Shown here: positions 1 through 8,251 of the stretch, piece after piece
Layout: each line of letters opens with the position of its first letter
Position numbering within the stretch: the stretch's first letter is position 1
Assembly (NCBI RefSeq): GCF_030814815.1
Contig: NZ_JAUSVR010000001.1
Location: 186,001-250,000 of the forward strand
DNA length: 64,000 bases
Direction: 5' to 3'
DNA from: Ancylobacter amanitiformis
GTDB lineage: Bacteria; Pseudomonadota; Alphaproteobacteria; Rhizobiales; Xanthobacteraceae
Program-made: the position numbers and the translations under genes
Notes under the pieces: generated by a model
What the model saw: the letters and a program-made list of their open reading frames with translations, nothing else
Databases searched by the model: none
Told to the model about the DNA's origin: nothing

Positions 1-478
1 AGTGAAGGAAAAGAAGGACCGCGTCGACGACGCGCTGCACGCGACCCGCGCGGCGGTGGAAGAAGGCGTGCTGCCGGGCGGCGGCGTTGCGTTCCTGCGC
101 TCGATCAAGGCGCTCGAAGGCGTGAAGACCGCCAATCCCGACCAGAAGACCGGCGTCGAGATCGTCCGCCGGGCGATCCAGACCCCGGCCCGCCAGATCG
201 CCTCGAACGCGGGCGAAGACGGCTCGCTGATCGTCGGCCGCATCCTGGAGAAGGACAGCTACTCCTTCGGCTTCAACGCCCAGACCGGCGAATATGTCGA
301 CATGTACAAGGCGGGCGTCATCGACCCGGCCAAGGTGCTGCGCTCGGCGATCCAGAACGCGGCTTCCGTGGCCTCGCTGCTGATCACCACCGAGGCCATG
401 ATCGCCGACATCCCGAAGAAGGGCGGCGCCGCCTCCCCGGCCATGCCGGGCGGCGGCATGGGCGGCATGGACTTCTGA
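1..478 (+). CDS. groL: GroEL chaperonin, C-terminal part (5' end outside window)
   Basis: Cytosolic 60-kDa chaperonin that encapsulates unfolded proteins with GroES. Only about the last 158 residues are present; the reading frame is open to the window edge, so this is a truncation by the window and not a broken gene. The visible part covers the intermediate and equatorial C-terminal regions, including the segment [19 protein letters not shown] typical of all GroELs, and it ends in the Gly/Met-rich tail GGGMGGMDF that lines the cavity floor. A strong intrinsic terminator follows 34 bases after the stop. Family identification is certain; which of several possible paralogues this is cannot be told. 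Confidence 0.97.
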   Translation, partial: VKEKKDRVDDALHATRAAVEEGVLPGGGVAFLRSIKALEGVKTANPDQKTGVEIVRRAIQTPARQIASNAGEDGSLIVGRILEKDSYSFGFNAQTGEYVDMYKAGVIDPAKVLRSAIQNAASVASLLITTEAMIADIPKKGGAASPAMPGGGMGGMDF

Positions 479-511
479 GCGAAGTCCATTCGGCTGGTTC
501 TACCTGCAGAA

Positions 512-538
512 GGGCGCGGCATAGGCCGCGCCCTTTTT
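512..538 (+). terminator. Rho-independent terminator after groEL
   Basis: A perfect 9-bp stem (gggcgcggc / gccgcgccc) closes a 4-base loop and is followed at once by five T residues. Confidence 0.9.
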
Positions 539-540
539 GT

Positions 541-944
541 TGAACGAACGGGCCGTTTCACTCTCGAATTCGCGATATCGTTAGTGACGGGCGGCGATCG
601 GAAACCCGGGACGCCTTCGTCTTCAGGTCACGCAGGGCGCAAGCCTATGGCTACCCTCACAGGGAGGGATTCGTAATTCCGCAGGACGCCACTGCGATGC
701 GCGTCAGCGAGCCAACGACCGAACGCGATCGTCCGTTACGCGATTTTCTCGTCGCCAGCCGCATCCTGGCTCCGGACTGCGCCCCGACCTGTACCGATCC
801 ACGTCGCACCATTTGTTCGGTCGCCCGAGTGCGGCAGCTGGAGTTGTGAAAGACGGCAATTGCAGCGGTCCGGCAAACGGGCAGCAGGCCGGTTCACCGC
901 AAGGTGCGTGTCGAGGATGCGGGGCTCATTGGCGAATAGCCACG
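541..944. other. Gene-free stretch between groEL and the SnoaL-like gene
   Basis: About 400 bases with no convincing reading frame on either strand. Short open frames here have no ribosome binding site and no recognisable product. It leads directly into a copy of the dispersed 107-bp repeat. I see no promoter, RNA gene or mobile-element remnant that I can defend. Confidence 0.5.
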
Positions 945-1051
945 CTAGAGCTTTTCCGGTGAATTCCGGTTCACCGAAAAAGCTCCAGGTTATTGTTCTG
1001 CCGTATTTTCTTCACGCGAACCGGAATCCACTTCGCTCAAAAATGCTCTAG
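945..1051. repeat. Dispersed 107-bp repeat, copy A
   Basis: This element runs from ctagag to ctctag and is exactly as long as copy B at 30162-30268, to which it is clearly alignable along its whole length. Its left half is a hairpin: 16-base arms at 948-963 and 970-985 with one mismatch and a 6-base loop. Its right half is AT-richer. It overlaps the stop codon of the minus-strand gene at 1048 and could end transcription from it. A third, more diverged copy lies at 9416-9522. Confidence 0.75.
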
Positions 1052-1455
1052 GCGGCTATCTGCTGCATCAGACCGAACGCATCCATCAGTATGCGCGTAT
1101 CCTTGATGCGGCCATTCTCCACCAGGTCGATCACCATCCCCCATACGGTAACCTTGCGACCGGTAGCCGGGGCGCCGAAAAACATGCCTTCATGTGTTCC
1201 AGTCCACGTAAAGCGCGTGAGCACCTTGCCGGACTCGCCTATCTGCTCGTCGATGGTCCAATGCATGTCCGGGAAAGCCGCGAACAGTCCGCGCAATACG
1301 TCCTTTAATCCGTCAATGCCCGGACCTTGCCCGGGGAACGGCACCAGTTCGACCATATCCACGGCCACATAGTCCCCCGCCGCGTCAAGATTCCGGTTGT
1401 TGATTACGTCCTCCACGAAACTGCGAACCAGAAGCTTGCATTCCTCGACGTCCAT
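1048..1455 (-). CDS. SnoaL-like/ester-cyclase-type small protein
   Basis: A 135-residue protein of the SnoaL-like polyketide cyclase/NTF2-fold family. The visible pattern is an N-terminal helix ending in NNRNLDAAGDY, then PGIDGLKDVLRGLFAAFPDMHWTIDEQI, a strand with the motif TWTGTHEGMFFG, and a C-terminal strand pair ending in ILMDAFGLMQQ. Members of this fold are usually single-domain cone-shaped dimers with very diverse substrates, so no reaction is assigned. A longer frame is open upstream, but the start at 1455 is chosen because GAGGGGG sits just before its ATG. No neighbour suggests a role. The stop codon lies in repeat copy A. Confidence 0.75.
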   Translation of the reverse strand: MDVEECKLLVRSFVEDVINNRNLDAAGDYVAVDMVELVPFPGQGPGIDGLKDVLRGLFAAFPDMHWTIDEQIGESGKVLTRFTWTGTHEGMFFGAPATGRKVTVWGMVIDLVENGRIKDTRILMDAFGLMQQIAA

Positions 1456-1495
1456 TGATGCCCCCTCAAAAACACCGATCGCGATATTCCCTGGA

Positions 1496-1759
1496 TCATA
1501 GCCACCCGGAGACGCGCTTGTCCCCCTCGCGTCCACGCATTGGCTTGACAGGACCAGAGGCGTGCAGCCGCTCGCGCAAGAACTTCGCGGACCCGAGCCT
1601 AGCCGCCGCCTCGGTCGAATTCACGCAGCTTTCAGCTTCGATGTAGGTTTCGATGTAGGTGTTGAAGAAGGCCACCTCAGGGGCGGCACCGCGAGGACGC
1701 GTCTTTGAAGGCCCCCTGAAATTGCTCGAATGGACCTTCTTGCCCCCGCCGCCAAACAT
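1496..1759 (-). CDS. Doubtful small hypothetical protein at the end of the efflux operon
   Basis: An 87-residue frame whose ATG lies 9 bases after the ABC-2 permease stop, with GGGAGG overlapping that stop. The spacing is operon-like, but the product matches nothing I know and has an odd composition: a glycine-rich start, a duplicated TYIE segment caused by a 12-bp tandem duplication near 1631-1655, and a basic tail. Codon third positions are less GC-rich than in neighbours. It may be a remnant or non-coding. If it is not a gene, 1456-1768 is an empty stretch of about 310 bases. Confidence 0.25.
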   Translation of the reverse strand: MFGGGGKKVHSSNFRGPSKTRPRGAAPEVAFFNTYIETYIEAESCVNSTEAAARLGSAKFLRERLHASGPVKPMRGREGDKRVSGWL

Positions 1760-1768
1760 CCGCCTCCC

Positions 1769-2914
1769 TCAATCCAGCGTCTGGCGGAAGCGTTTCACGG
1801 CGATCACCATCGCCACCAGCATGATGGCGGAGAGCGCGAGAATGTCCTGCGAGAGATCGGCCACATTCGCCCCCTTCAGCAGAATGCCGCGCACCATGCG
1901 CAGGTAATGGGTCAGCGGCAGCGTCTCGGAAATCCAGCGCGCCCAGCGCGGCATGCCGTCGAACGGGAACATGAAGCCGGAGAGCAGGATGTTCGGCAGG
2001 AAATACATGAAGGTCATCTGCACCGCCTGCAGCTGGTTCTGCGCCAGTGTCGAGAAGGTGTAGCCGATCGACAGGTTGGTCACGATGAACAGCGCGGTGA
2101 GCGCGGTGAGCAGCGCCATCGAGCCGACCACCGGCACCTTGAACAGGAAGATGCCGGCCACCACGATCATCGTCGCCTGCACCGCGCCCACCATCACATA
2201 GGGCGCGATCTTGCCCAGCATCACCTCCACCGGACGGATCGGCATGGCGAGCAGCGTCTCCATGGTGCCGCGCTCGATTTCCCGCGTCACCGAAAGCGCG
2301 GTGAAGATCAGCATGGTCATGGTGAGGATGGTGCCGAGCAGGCCCGGCACGATGTTGAGCTGCGTCACCGCCGCCGGATTATAGCGGGCATGGGTGATGA
2401 TCTCGAAGGGCGGCGGCGCCTCCTCCAGCCCCGAGCCCTGCGGCCCCTTCTCCCTAGCGAAACGCTCGCGGCGCACCGAGGTGTCGATGATGTTGCGCAG
2501 CGCGGCGATGGCGCTGCCGGAGGCGACGGGGTCTGTCGCGTCCGCCGCCACCAGCATGGCCGGGTTTTCCCCGCGCACCACCGCCCGCTCGAAGCCGGCG
2601 GGGATTTCGACCACGAACAGCACGTCCCCCGCCCGCATCAGGTGCTCGGCCTCGGCCGCGCTGGTCGGGTGATGGGTGACGGCGAAATATTTGGTGTTCT
2701 CGATCGCCGCGAGAATGGAGCGGGTGAGCGGCGTGTTCTCATAGGCCAGCACCGCGGTCGGCAGGTGGCGCGGCGTGGTGTTGATGGCATAGCCGAACAG
2801 CACCAGCTGCAGTAGCGGGATCATGATCATGGTCGCGAAGGACACGCGGTCGCGCAGGAGCTGGAGGAATTCCTTGCGCACCATCGCGCCGACCCGGCGC
2901 AGAAACCCGCTCAT
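1769..2914 (-). CDS. ABC-2 type permease of an efflux system
   Basis: A 381-residue inner-membrane permease of the YbhS/YbhR (ABC-2, DrrB-like) family. One membrane segment near the N-terminus follows VRKEFLQLLRDRVSF; then comes a large periplasmic domain of about 150 residues and five or so C-terminal membrane segments. The ABC-2 signature TREIERGTMETLLAMPIRP is clear, as is the later NILLSGFMFPFDGMP. The start at 2914 overlaps the ATPase stop (ATGA), showing translational coupling. The usual ybhFSR-type arrangement has two permeases; only one is present, so a homodimer is likely. The substrate is unknown, probably a drug or other amphipathic compound. Confidence 0.92.
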   Translation of the reverse strand: MSGFLRRVGAMVRKEFLQLLRDRVSFATMIMIPLLQLVLFGYAINTTPRHLPTAVLAYENTPLTRSILAAIENTKYFAVTHHPTSAAEAEHLMRAGDVLFVVEIPAGFERAVVRGENPAMLVAADATDPVASGSAIAALRNIIDTSVRRERFAREKGPQGSGLEEAPPPFEIITHARYNPAAVTQLNIVPGLLGTILTMTMLIFTALSVTREIERGTMETLLAMPIRPVEVMLGKIAPYVMVGAVQATMIVVAGIFLFKVPVVGSMALLTALTALFIVTNLSIGYTFSTLAQNQLQAVQMTFMYFLPNILLSGFMFPFDGMPRWARWISETLPLTHYLRMVRGILLKGANVADLSQDILALSAIMLVAMVIAVKRFRQTLD

Positions 2915-3876
2915 CGGAAATTGTCCTTCGAGCGGCTCATCAGGTCGATGAATACGTCCTCCAGCGTCGGCGCATCCTGACGCCACACCAGTTCCGGCCG
3001 GGCGCGGAAGGGCTCGATCGCGCGGGCCAGCGCCGCGTCGTCATGGCCGCCGACATGCACGCTGGTGCCGAAGGGCGCTACCATCTCCACGCCCGGCCGG
3101 CCGGCCAGCTCGCGCGCCAGCGCCGCGGGATCCCCGCCGGTGACGCTCCAGGTAGTGAGGCCGGAATGGGCGACGACCTGCTCCACCGTGCCCTGTGCCA
3201 ACAGGTCGCCATAGGCGATATACGCGATCTCGTGGCAGCGCTCGGCCTCGTCCATGTAGTGGGTCGAGACCAGCACGGTGAGCCCCTCGGCGGCCAGTTC
3301 GTGAATCTGCATCCAGAACTCGCGGCGGGCCTTGGGGTCGACGCCGGCAGTCGGCTCGTCGAGCAGGAGAAGCTGCGGCGAGGGCAGGATGCAGGCGCCG
3401 AGCGCGAGGCGCTGCTTCCAGCCGCCCGAGAGCGAGCCGGCCAGCTGCCGCTCGCGCCCCGCCAACCCGAGCCGCTCCACCGCCTCCCGCGCCGCCCGCA
3501 CCGGATCGGGCACGCCATAGATGCGGGCGACGAATTCGAGGTTCTCGCGCACCGACAGGTCGGCATAGAGGCTGAAGCGCTGCGTCATGTAGCCGACATG
3601 GCGGCGGATGGCGCGCGACTGGGTGAGGATGTCGTAGCCAAGACAGGTGCCGTGCCCGGAATCCGGGGTCAGCAAGCCGCACAGCATGCGGATCGTCGTA
3701 GTCTTGCCCGAGCCGTTGGGCCCGAGAAAGCCGTAGATCTGCCCCCGGCGCACGCGCATGGAGAGATCGCGCACCACCACCCGGTCGCCGAACGACTTAC
3801 TCAGCCCCGCGACCTCGATGACGTAGTCCGCCGCGTCCTTGCCGGGCGCGGTCGGGCCCGCCGCGCTCCCCGTCAC
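2911..3876 (-). CDS. ABC transporter ATP-binding protein, efflux type
   Basis: A 321-residue ATPase that powers the adjacent ABC-2 permease. Walker A is GPNGSGKTTT, the signature is LSGGWKQRLALG, Walker B is LLLLDEPTAGVDP and the switch histidine is in VSTHYMDEAERC. It carries one nucleotide-binding domain, unlike E. coli YbhF, which has two, plus a C-terminal extension of about 80 residues ending in PTLEDVFIDLMSR, common in ABC-2 exporters. It starts with GTG, overlapping the upstream adaptor stop (GTGA), and ends in a 4-base overlap with the permease. The three genes must be translated together. Confidence 0.95.
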   Translation of the reverse strand: MTGSAAGPTAPGKDAADYVIEVAGLSKSFGDRVVVRDLSMRVRRGQIYGFLGPNGSGKTTTIRMLCGLLTPDSGHGTCLGYDILTQSRAIRRHVGYMTQRFSLYADLSVRENLEFVARIYGVPDPVRAAREAVERLGLAGRERQLAGSLSGGWKQRLALGACILPSPQLLLLDEPTAGVDPKARREFWMQIHELAAEGLTVLVSTHYMDEAERCHEIAYIAYGDLLAQGTVEQVVAHSGLTTWSVTGGDPAALARELAGRPGVEMVAPFGTSVHVGGHDDAALARAIEPFRARPELVWRQDAPTLEDVFIDLMSRSKDNFR

Positions 3877-4844
3877 GGCGCGACCTCGACGGTGATCGGC
3901 TGGCCGGGCCGGAGCGCGCCGGGCGTTTCAGCCTTCGCCTCCAGCATGAAGACCAGCTTGGAGCGCTCGTCGAGGCTGTAGATGACCGGGGGCGTATATT
4001 CCGCGCTGGAGGCGATGTAGCTCACGCGGGCCGGCGTGGGCGCGCAGCCGTCGCAACTCACCATGACGCGGGTGCCGAGCTTGAAGCGCGCCAGATCGGG
4101 CTCCGGCACGAAGAAGCGCAGCTTGATGAGGTCCGGCGGCAGGATCGAGACGACCGGCCGGCCCGCCGGCACCAGCTCGCCCGGCCGGAAATATACCGTC
4201 TCGACGGAGCCGGCGATGCTGGCGGCAACGTTGCGCCGCTCCAGCCGGATACGCGCCGAGGCGAGGCTCGCCTGCGCGGCATCGACCTGCCGCTCGGCCG
4301 CATCGATCTGCCGGTCGCGGGAAGCCATGCCGGCGACCTTGATCTGCTGGGTGATCTCGTCCAGCGCGGCCTGGTTCTGATCATAGGTATGCTGGGCGGT
4401 ATCGAGCGCGGCTTTGGAGCCGACCGCCTTGGCATAGAGCTCCTTCTGCCGGTCGAGTTCGATGCGCGAGAGGTCGAGCGCGGCGGTGGCGCGGCGACGG
4501 GTCGCCTCCAGCACCGCAATCTCCTCGGGCCGCTGGCTGCTCGCCTGCAGGTCGGCCAACTGGGCGCGCGCCTGTTCGAGGCTGGCACTGGCCGCATCCA
4601 CCTCCGCCTGTTGCAGCACGGGGTCGATCTCGAACAGTTTCATGCCGGGCGTCACCGCCGCGCCCTCGTCGACATCGAGGCTCGCCACGCGGCCGGCCTC
4701 GTCCGGGCCGACGAAGATGAGTTCGCCCTCGGCATAGCCCTGATAGCGCGGTGGCCCCGCCTCGGAACAGGCCGCGAGCGCGAGGGCAAGCGCGCCCGCC
4801 ACCATCGCGCCGACAAAATCGCCGATCTTCAAGGCTCTCTCCAT
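3873..4844 (-). CDS. HlyD-family periplasmic adaptor lipoprotein
   Basis: A 323-residue membrane-fusion protein that should link the ABC permease to an outer-membrane channel. It starts with a lipoprotein signal: a hydrophobic stretch ending LALAAC, with the lipidated cysteine at residue 26. A biotinyl-lipoyl-like half motif follows (VASLDVDEGAAVTPGMKLFE), then a long coiled-coil hairpin rich in Ala, Gln and Glu (about residues 75-200), the second half motif and a beta-barrel. The architecture resembles YbhG. Its start overlaps the tetR stop by 16 bases. No TolC-like outer-membrane factor is in the window, so it probably uses one encoded elsewhere. Confidence 0.92.
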   Translation of the reverse strand: MERALKIGDFVGAMVAGALALALAACSEAGPPRYQGYAEGELIFVGPDEAGRVASLDVDEGAAVTPGMKLFEIDPVLQQAEVDAASASLEQARAQLADLQASSQRPEEIAVLEATRRRATAALDLSRIELDRQKELYAKAVGSKAALDTAQHTYDQNQAALDEITQQIKVAGMASRDRQIDAAERQVDAAQASLASARIRLERRNVAASIAGSVETVYFRPGELVPAGRPVVSILPPDLIKLRFFVPEPDLARFKLGTRVMVSCDGCAPTPARVSYIASSAEYTPPVIYSLDERSKLVFMLEAKAETPGALRPGQPITVEVAP

Positions 4845-5590
4845 CCCAGGCCGCGCAGCACCACTTCCGCATGGGCGTCCAGCATGGCGCTGACATCAAG
4901 CGGATCGGTTCGCTGGAAAAGGCCTTCCCATACCGCAGCCACCAGCAACGGGGCGACAAGCAATTGCGGAAAGCGCAGACCGGCGTCGGACATGATCTCG
5001 CCCCGTTGCAGCGCGCGCGCATTGATGGCGCGCAACAGATCGAGCCCGCGCGCCACCACCTCGCGATAATAGAAATCGGCCAGCGCGGGAAAGCGCTCGC
5101 CCTCGCCCAGCATCAGCCGGATGATGTGGCGGCGCGGCGAATGCACCGCCTCCTGCGCCAGATGGCGGAACAGCAGGGTGAGGAAATCGCGCGTGCTGCC
5201 GGGATAGGCGGCGAGTTCGCGCTCCATCGTGCCCAGCACCGGATCCACCGCATCGCGCACCAGCCCCTCGAACAGCGCGGCCTTGTCCTCGAAATAGAGA
5301 TAGAGCGTGCCCTTGGCGATACCCGCGCGGGCCGCCACGTCCTGCATGCGGGCGGCCGCGAAGCCGGATTCGGCGAAGACCGCCAGCGCGGCATCGAGAA
5401 TGACGCGCCGACGCTGCGCCGGTTCCAGCCTCTCGGCCCGGCGCCGCGCGCCGACCGGCGCGACATCGCGGGCGTCGGCCTTGCCGAAGTCGACCTTGCC
5501 GGAGTTGGCCTCGCCTGAGTTGGCCTCGCCGGAGTCGACCTCCCGGGGCGAGACAGGCGACCGGTTCGGTGGAATGTCGCGAATGGGCAC
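4829..5590 (-). CDS. TetR-family repressor of the efflux operon
   Basis: A 253-residue regulator, first gene of the operon. The helix-turn-helix is at about residues 60-105, with FAAARMQDVAARAGIAKGTL followed by YLYFEDKAALFEGLV, and the rest is a ligand-binding helical domain. The N-terminal 50 residues are unusual: a low-complexity stretch built from five 15-bp tandem copies encoding units like NSGEA, absent from typical TetR proteins. GTG at 5590 is the likely start, preceded by GAGGA. A nearly perfect palindromic operator lies 13 bases upstream, so it should repress itself and the three transporter genes; a substrate of the pump would be the natural inducer. Confidence 0.93.
   Translation of the reverse strand: MPIRDIPPNRSPVSPREVDSGEANSGEANSGKVDFGKADARDVAPVGARRRAERLEPAQRRRVILDAALAVFAESGFAAARMQDVAARAGIAKGTLYLYFEDKAALFEGLVRDAVDPVLGTMERELAAYPGSTRDFLTLLFRHLAQEAVHSPRRHIIRLMLGEGERFPALADFYYREVVARGLDLLRAINARALQRGEIMSDAGLRFPQLLVAPLLVAAVWEGLFQRTDPLDVSAMLDAHAEVVLRGLGWREP
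5468..5542. repeat. Five 15-bp tandem repeats inside tetR
   Basis: Imperfect 15-bp units of the type gccggagttggcctc begin at 5468, 5483, 5498, 5513 and 5528. They keep the reading frame and encode a five-residue repeat in the N-terminal tail of the repressor. Unit number changes would lengthen or shorten the tail without a frameshift. Confidence 0.85.
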
Positions 5591-5603
5591 CGCATCCTCA
5601 TTG

Positions 5604-5621
5604 TGACTGACTGGTCAGTCA
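5604..5621. promoter_or_regulatory. TetR operator
   Basis: TGACTGACTGGTCAGTCA is a perfect inverted repeat with 8-bp arms and a 2-bp centre. The TGACTGAC half-site is typical for TetR efflux regulators. It lies 13 bases before the tetR start and should overlap its promoter. Confidence 0.85.
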
Positions 5622-5656
5622 TAACAGCAGGGCATTTTCCTCGCGACCCCGTAAAC

Positions 5657-5686
5657 GCAAAACGGGCGCCCCGCCGGAGCGCCCGT
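5657..5686 (-). terminator. Terminator of the phytase-like gene
   Basis: An 8-bp perfect stem (acgggcgc / gcgcccgt) with a 9-base loop at 5662-5686. Read on the minus strand it is followed by TTTTGCG. It separates the phytase-like gene from the downstream tetR operon on the same strand. Confidence 0.7.
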
Positions 5687-5739
5687 CGCCTTGTTCGATG
5701 AGGACCGCCCGATCCAGGATCGAGCGCCGGCACAGCCCG

Positions 5740-7968
5740 TCAGTTCGCCAGCTTGCCGATCGCGAGGAACTGCGTCTCGCCGGAGGAATCCTTCACGCCG
5801 TCATTGTCGGTGACGATGAAGGCGTTGCCGTCGGCGTCGATGGCGAAGCTCTCCACCTTGTCCAGCACATAGCCATGCGGCGCGGCGAGCAGCGGCAGCA
5901 GGTCCTTGACCTCGGTCTTGGTCAGCGTGGGCGCAGCCGCCTCGCTGCCGAGCGCCGCCGGGGCAACGCCCTTGAGCGAAACGAAGTTCAGCTTCTTCAG
6001 CTTCGCGGTCGGCCCCACCTGGTTGTCGCGCTCGATGACGATCAGGCCGTCCTTGTAGGCGGTGATTTCCGAAAGCCCCACCCAGCCCTTGGCGGCCGTG
6101 TCGAGCGGATAGCGCACATAGGACCAGCTCTTGGCCGCCGGCTTGTAGGCGAGCAGCTTGACGAAGCCCTTGGGATCGTCCTTCCACTCGCGCTGCACGG
6201 CGATCCACACCGTCTCGTCCGCCCCGGTGCCGGTGACGGTGACGCCCTCGAAACCGTAGCGGGTGGCCTGCGCCGCCGCCGCTTCCGGCAGGGCGATCTC
6301 TTCAGCGATGGCGCCATCCGCGCCCACCCGCAGCAGGAGGTTCTGCGTCGGGTTCTCCTTCTTCTCGGGATTGCCTTCCGAAGCCAGCCAGAAGCCGCCC
6401 TCGGGACGCACGGCGATGCCTTCGAGGTCGATGCCCTTGGCCGGCTTGCCGTCACGCGTCACAACCGTGGCGGCGGTGATCTTGGCCGGCAGCGAGGTGG
6501 CATCGATGGTCAGGATGCGCGCCTGCGCATAGGCGCTGTCGGTCACCGCGTAGAGCTTGCCCGGCTGCGTGGCATCGGCCGCGAAGCCCGAGAGAGCGCC
6601 CCACCAGATCGGCAGCCCGTCCGGGCCGTTCTGCGCCTGGATGGTGGGATAGGCCGGCTTGGCGCCCGGCTGGCGCTCATACACCGTCACGACGGAGCCA
6701 ATGCCGCCATCTTCCCGCAGGTCGGTCTCGCTGGCCGTGACGAACAGGTTGCGCGCGGGGATGGCGATCAGCCCTTCCGGCCCGACGCCGCCCGGCAGCA
6801 CCTGCAGGAATTCCGGAGCCTGCGCGCCGCCCTTGTCGCGATAGACGAAGATGAGCGAGCCGCGCTCGGAACCGAGGAACAGCAGGCGATCGTCGCCGAA
6901 GGTCGCGACCTCGGCGCCCTCCATCTCGATGCCCTTCTTGTTGCGGGCTTCGGGATAATGGCCGAGGCCAATGGCCATGTGCTCCGGCGCCGCGCCGGAT
7001 TCGAACAGCAGCGCGCCTTTCTTGTCGAAGATGCTGAAGCCGCGCGATCCGCCCTTCCAGTCGCCCTCATTGGCGATCACGAAGCGCTCGTCGTCGATCC
7101 ACTGCACGGTGTCCGGCTCGCGGGCCACGCCCTTGGCCGAACCGGAAAGGTCGATCACGCCATCCTTCTTGGTGTCGATATGGTCGAGATCGACCGTGCC
7201 GGCGGAGAAATGGCTGGTCACCTTGCCCGAAGCGAGGTCGACAATGACGATATGGTTGTTTTCCTGCAGCGTGACGACGACTTCGTTGCGCGTGTTGATG
7301 TCGAGATATTCCGGCTCCGGATCTTCCGGCGCGACCGCGGCGAGACCGGTGAAATCGACGACCTTCTTCGAGGCGGCATCGACCACGCCGTTCTTCACCT
7401 GGAAATAGGTGAGGTTGCCGGCGGGCATCTGCGGGATGGCCCCGTCATTGACCTCCTCGTCGCGCTCATTCTCGATCGCGATGGCGAGGTAGGTGCCATC
7501 CGGGCTCTTGGTGATCGAATCCGGCTGCCCGCCCAGGTCATGCCTGGCCTCGACCTTGCGGCTGGCAATGTCGACCACCGCGAGATGGCCGGACGGGTTC
7601 GACTTCGATTCCGAGGTGTTGACGCCGACATAGACCTTGTCGCCGATCACCACGCTGGTGGTGGGCTCGCCGTCCAGCGCCACCACGCCGGCGGGCCGGG
7701 GCGCCTTGGGATCGGTGATGTCGATGAAGCCGATGCGCTTGCCCGGGCTGTCGCTGTAGATCAGCGTCTTGCCATCGCCGGTGAAGGTGATGATCTCGGC
7801 CGAGGTCGCCTTGGCCGCGTCGGCACCTGCCGGCAGGTTGTCGATCACGTTGAACGTGGCGATGCGGTTGAACGGCGCGGGCGCCGGGGCGGCTGTCTGG
7901 GCCAGCGCGGCCGAGGCGGCGAGGCCGAACACCAGCGCCGAGACGCCGGCGAGAAGATACGAGCGCAT
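5740..7968 (-). CDS. Exported esterase-like phytase-family protein with choice-of-anchor I domain
   Basis: A 742-residue secreted protein. A Sec signal peptide ends at about residue 23 (AALA-QT). The first half (about 30-400) is a beta-propeller-like choice-of-anchor I region with repeats such as DGKTLIYSDSPGKRIGFIDI and MAIGLGHYPEARNKKGIE; the second half (about 430-740) matches the esterase-like activity of phytase domain, with KGIDLEGIAVRPEGGFWLASEG and a closing VESFAIDADGNAFIVTDNDG. Proteins of this kind are periplasmic or released and are thought to act on phosphoesters, but biochemistry is thin. It is monocistronic. A candidate Pho box lies 79-96 bases upstream of the start, which would fit phosphate-starvation control. 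Confidence 0.85.
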   Translation of the reverse strand: MRSYLLAGVSALVFGLAASAALAQTAAPAPAPFNRIATFNVIDNLPAGADAAKATSAEIITFTGDGKTLIYSDSPGKRIGFIDITDPKAPRPAGVVALDGEPTTSVVIGDKVYVGVNTSESKSNPSGHLAVVDIASRKVEARHDLGGQPDSITKSPDGTYLAIAIENERDEEVNDGAIPQMPAGNLTYFQVKNGVVDAASKKVVDFTGLAAVAPEDPEPEYLDINTRNEVVVTLQENNHIVIVDLASGKVTSHFSAGTVDLDHIDTKKDGVIDLSGSAKGVAREPDTVQWIDDERFVIANEGDWKGGSRGFSIFDKKGALLFESGAAPEHMAIGLGHYPEARNKKGIEMEGAEVATFGDDRLLFLGSERGSLIFVYRDKGGAQAPEFLQVLPGGVGPEGLIAIPARNLFVTASETDLREDGGIGSVVTVYERQPGAKPAYPTIQAQNGPDGLPIWWGALSGFAADATQPGKLYAVTDSAYAQARILTIDATSLPAKITAATVVTRDGKPAKGIDLEGIAVRPEGGFWLASEGNPEKKENPTQNLLLRVGADGAIAEEIALPEAAAAQATRYGFEGVTVTGTGADETVWIAVQREWKDDPKGFVKLLAYKPAAKSWSYVRYPLDTAAKGWVGLSEITAYKDGLIVIERDNQVGPTAKLKKLNFVSLKGVAPAALGSEAAAPTLTKTEVKDLLPLLAAPHGYVLDKVESFAIDADGNAFIVTDNDGVKDSSGETQFLAIGKLAN

Positions 7969-8046
7969 GGAAGATTCCCCGTCCTGATGCGGGCCGGCGC
8001 CACGGCGCAGCGCGTCCCGCTGATAGCGCCTTTCAACGGGTCGCGA

Positions 8047-8064
8047 ATGACAGAGGGATGACGA
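8047..8064 (-). promoter_or_regulatory. Candidate Pho box (PhoB site)
   Basis: Read on the minus strand the sequence is TCGTCATCCCTCTGTCAT: two 7-base half-sites separated by four bases. The second is a perfect CTGTCAT and the first matches at five of seven positions. The spacing equals the 11-bp Pho-box period. It faces the phytase-like gene and is shared with the divergent dctP upstream region. Confidence 0.45.
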
Positions 8065-8251
8065 TCCAACTGCAAAACCGTTGGGAACGTGACCAGCATT
8101 CGACTTTCGTACGGTCTTGTTGACCTAGCGGAGGCGAATTAGCGCTTGCACTTGCCTCTTCGTCATCGTCTCCTTGGTTCATCGGGACAAGGTGCTCAAG
8201 CGCCGCCCGGCGGGCACGACCCGCGAGGAAACGCCACAGGAGGAACCGCCC

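Noticed and set aside
860-1051. A 63-codon plus-strand frame after groEL
   Set aside because: It has no ribosome site and its second half is repeat copy A.
5698-8061. A 787-codon open frame antisense to the phytase-like gene
   Set aside because: It is rich in His, Arg, Gly and Asp as expected from the reverse of a GC-rich gene, has no recognisable domain, and the opposite strand has a clear signal peptide and family motifs.
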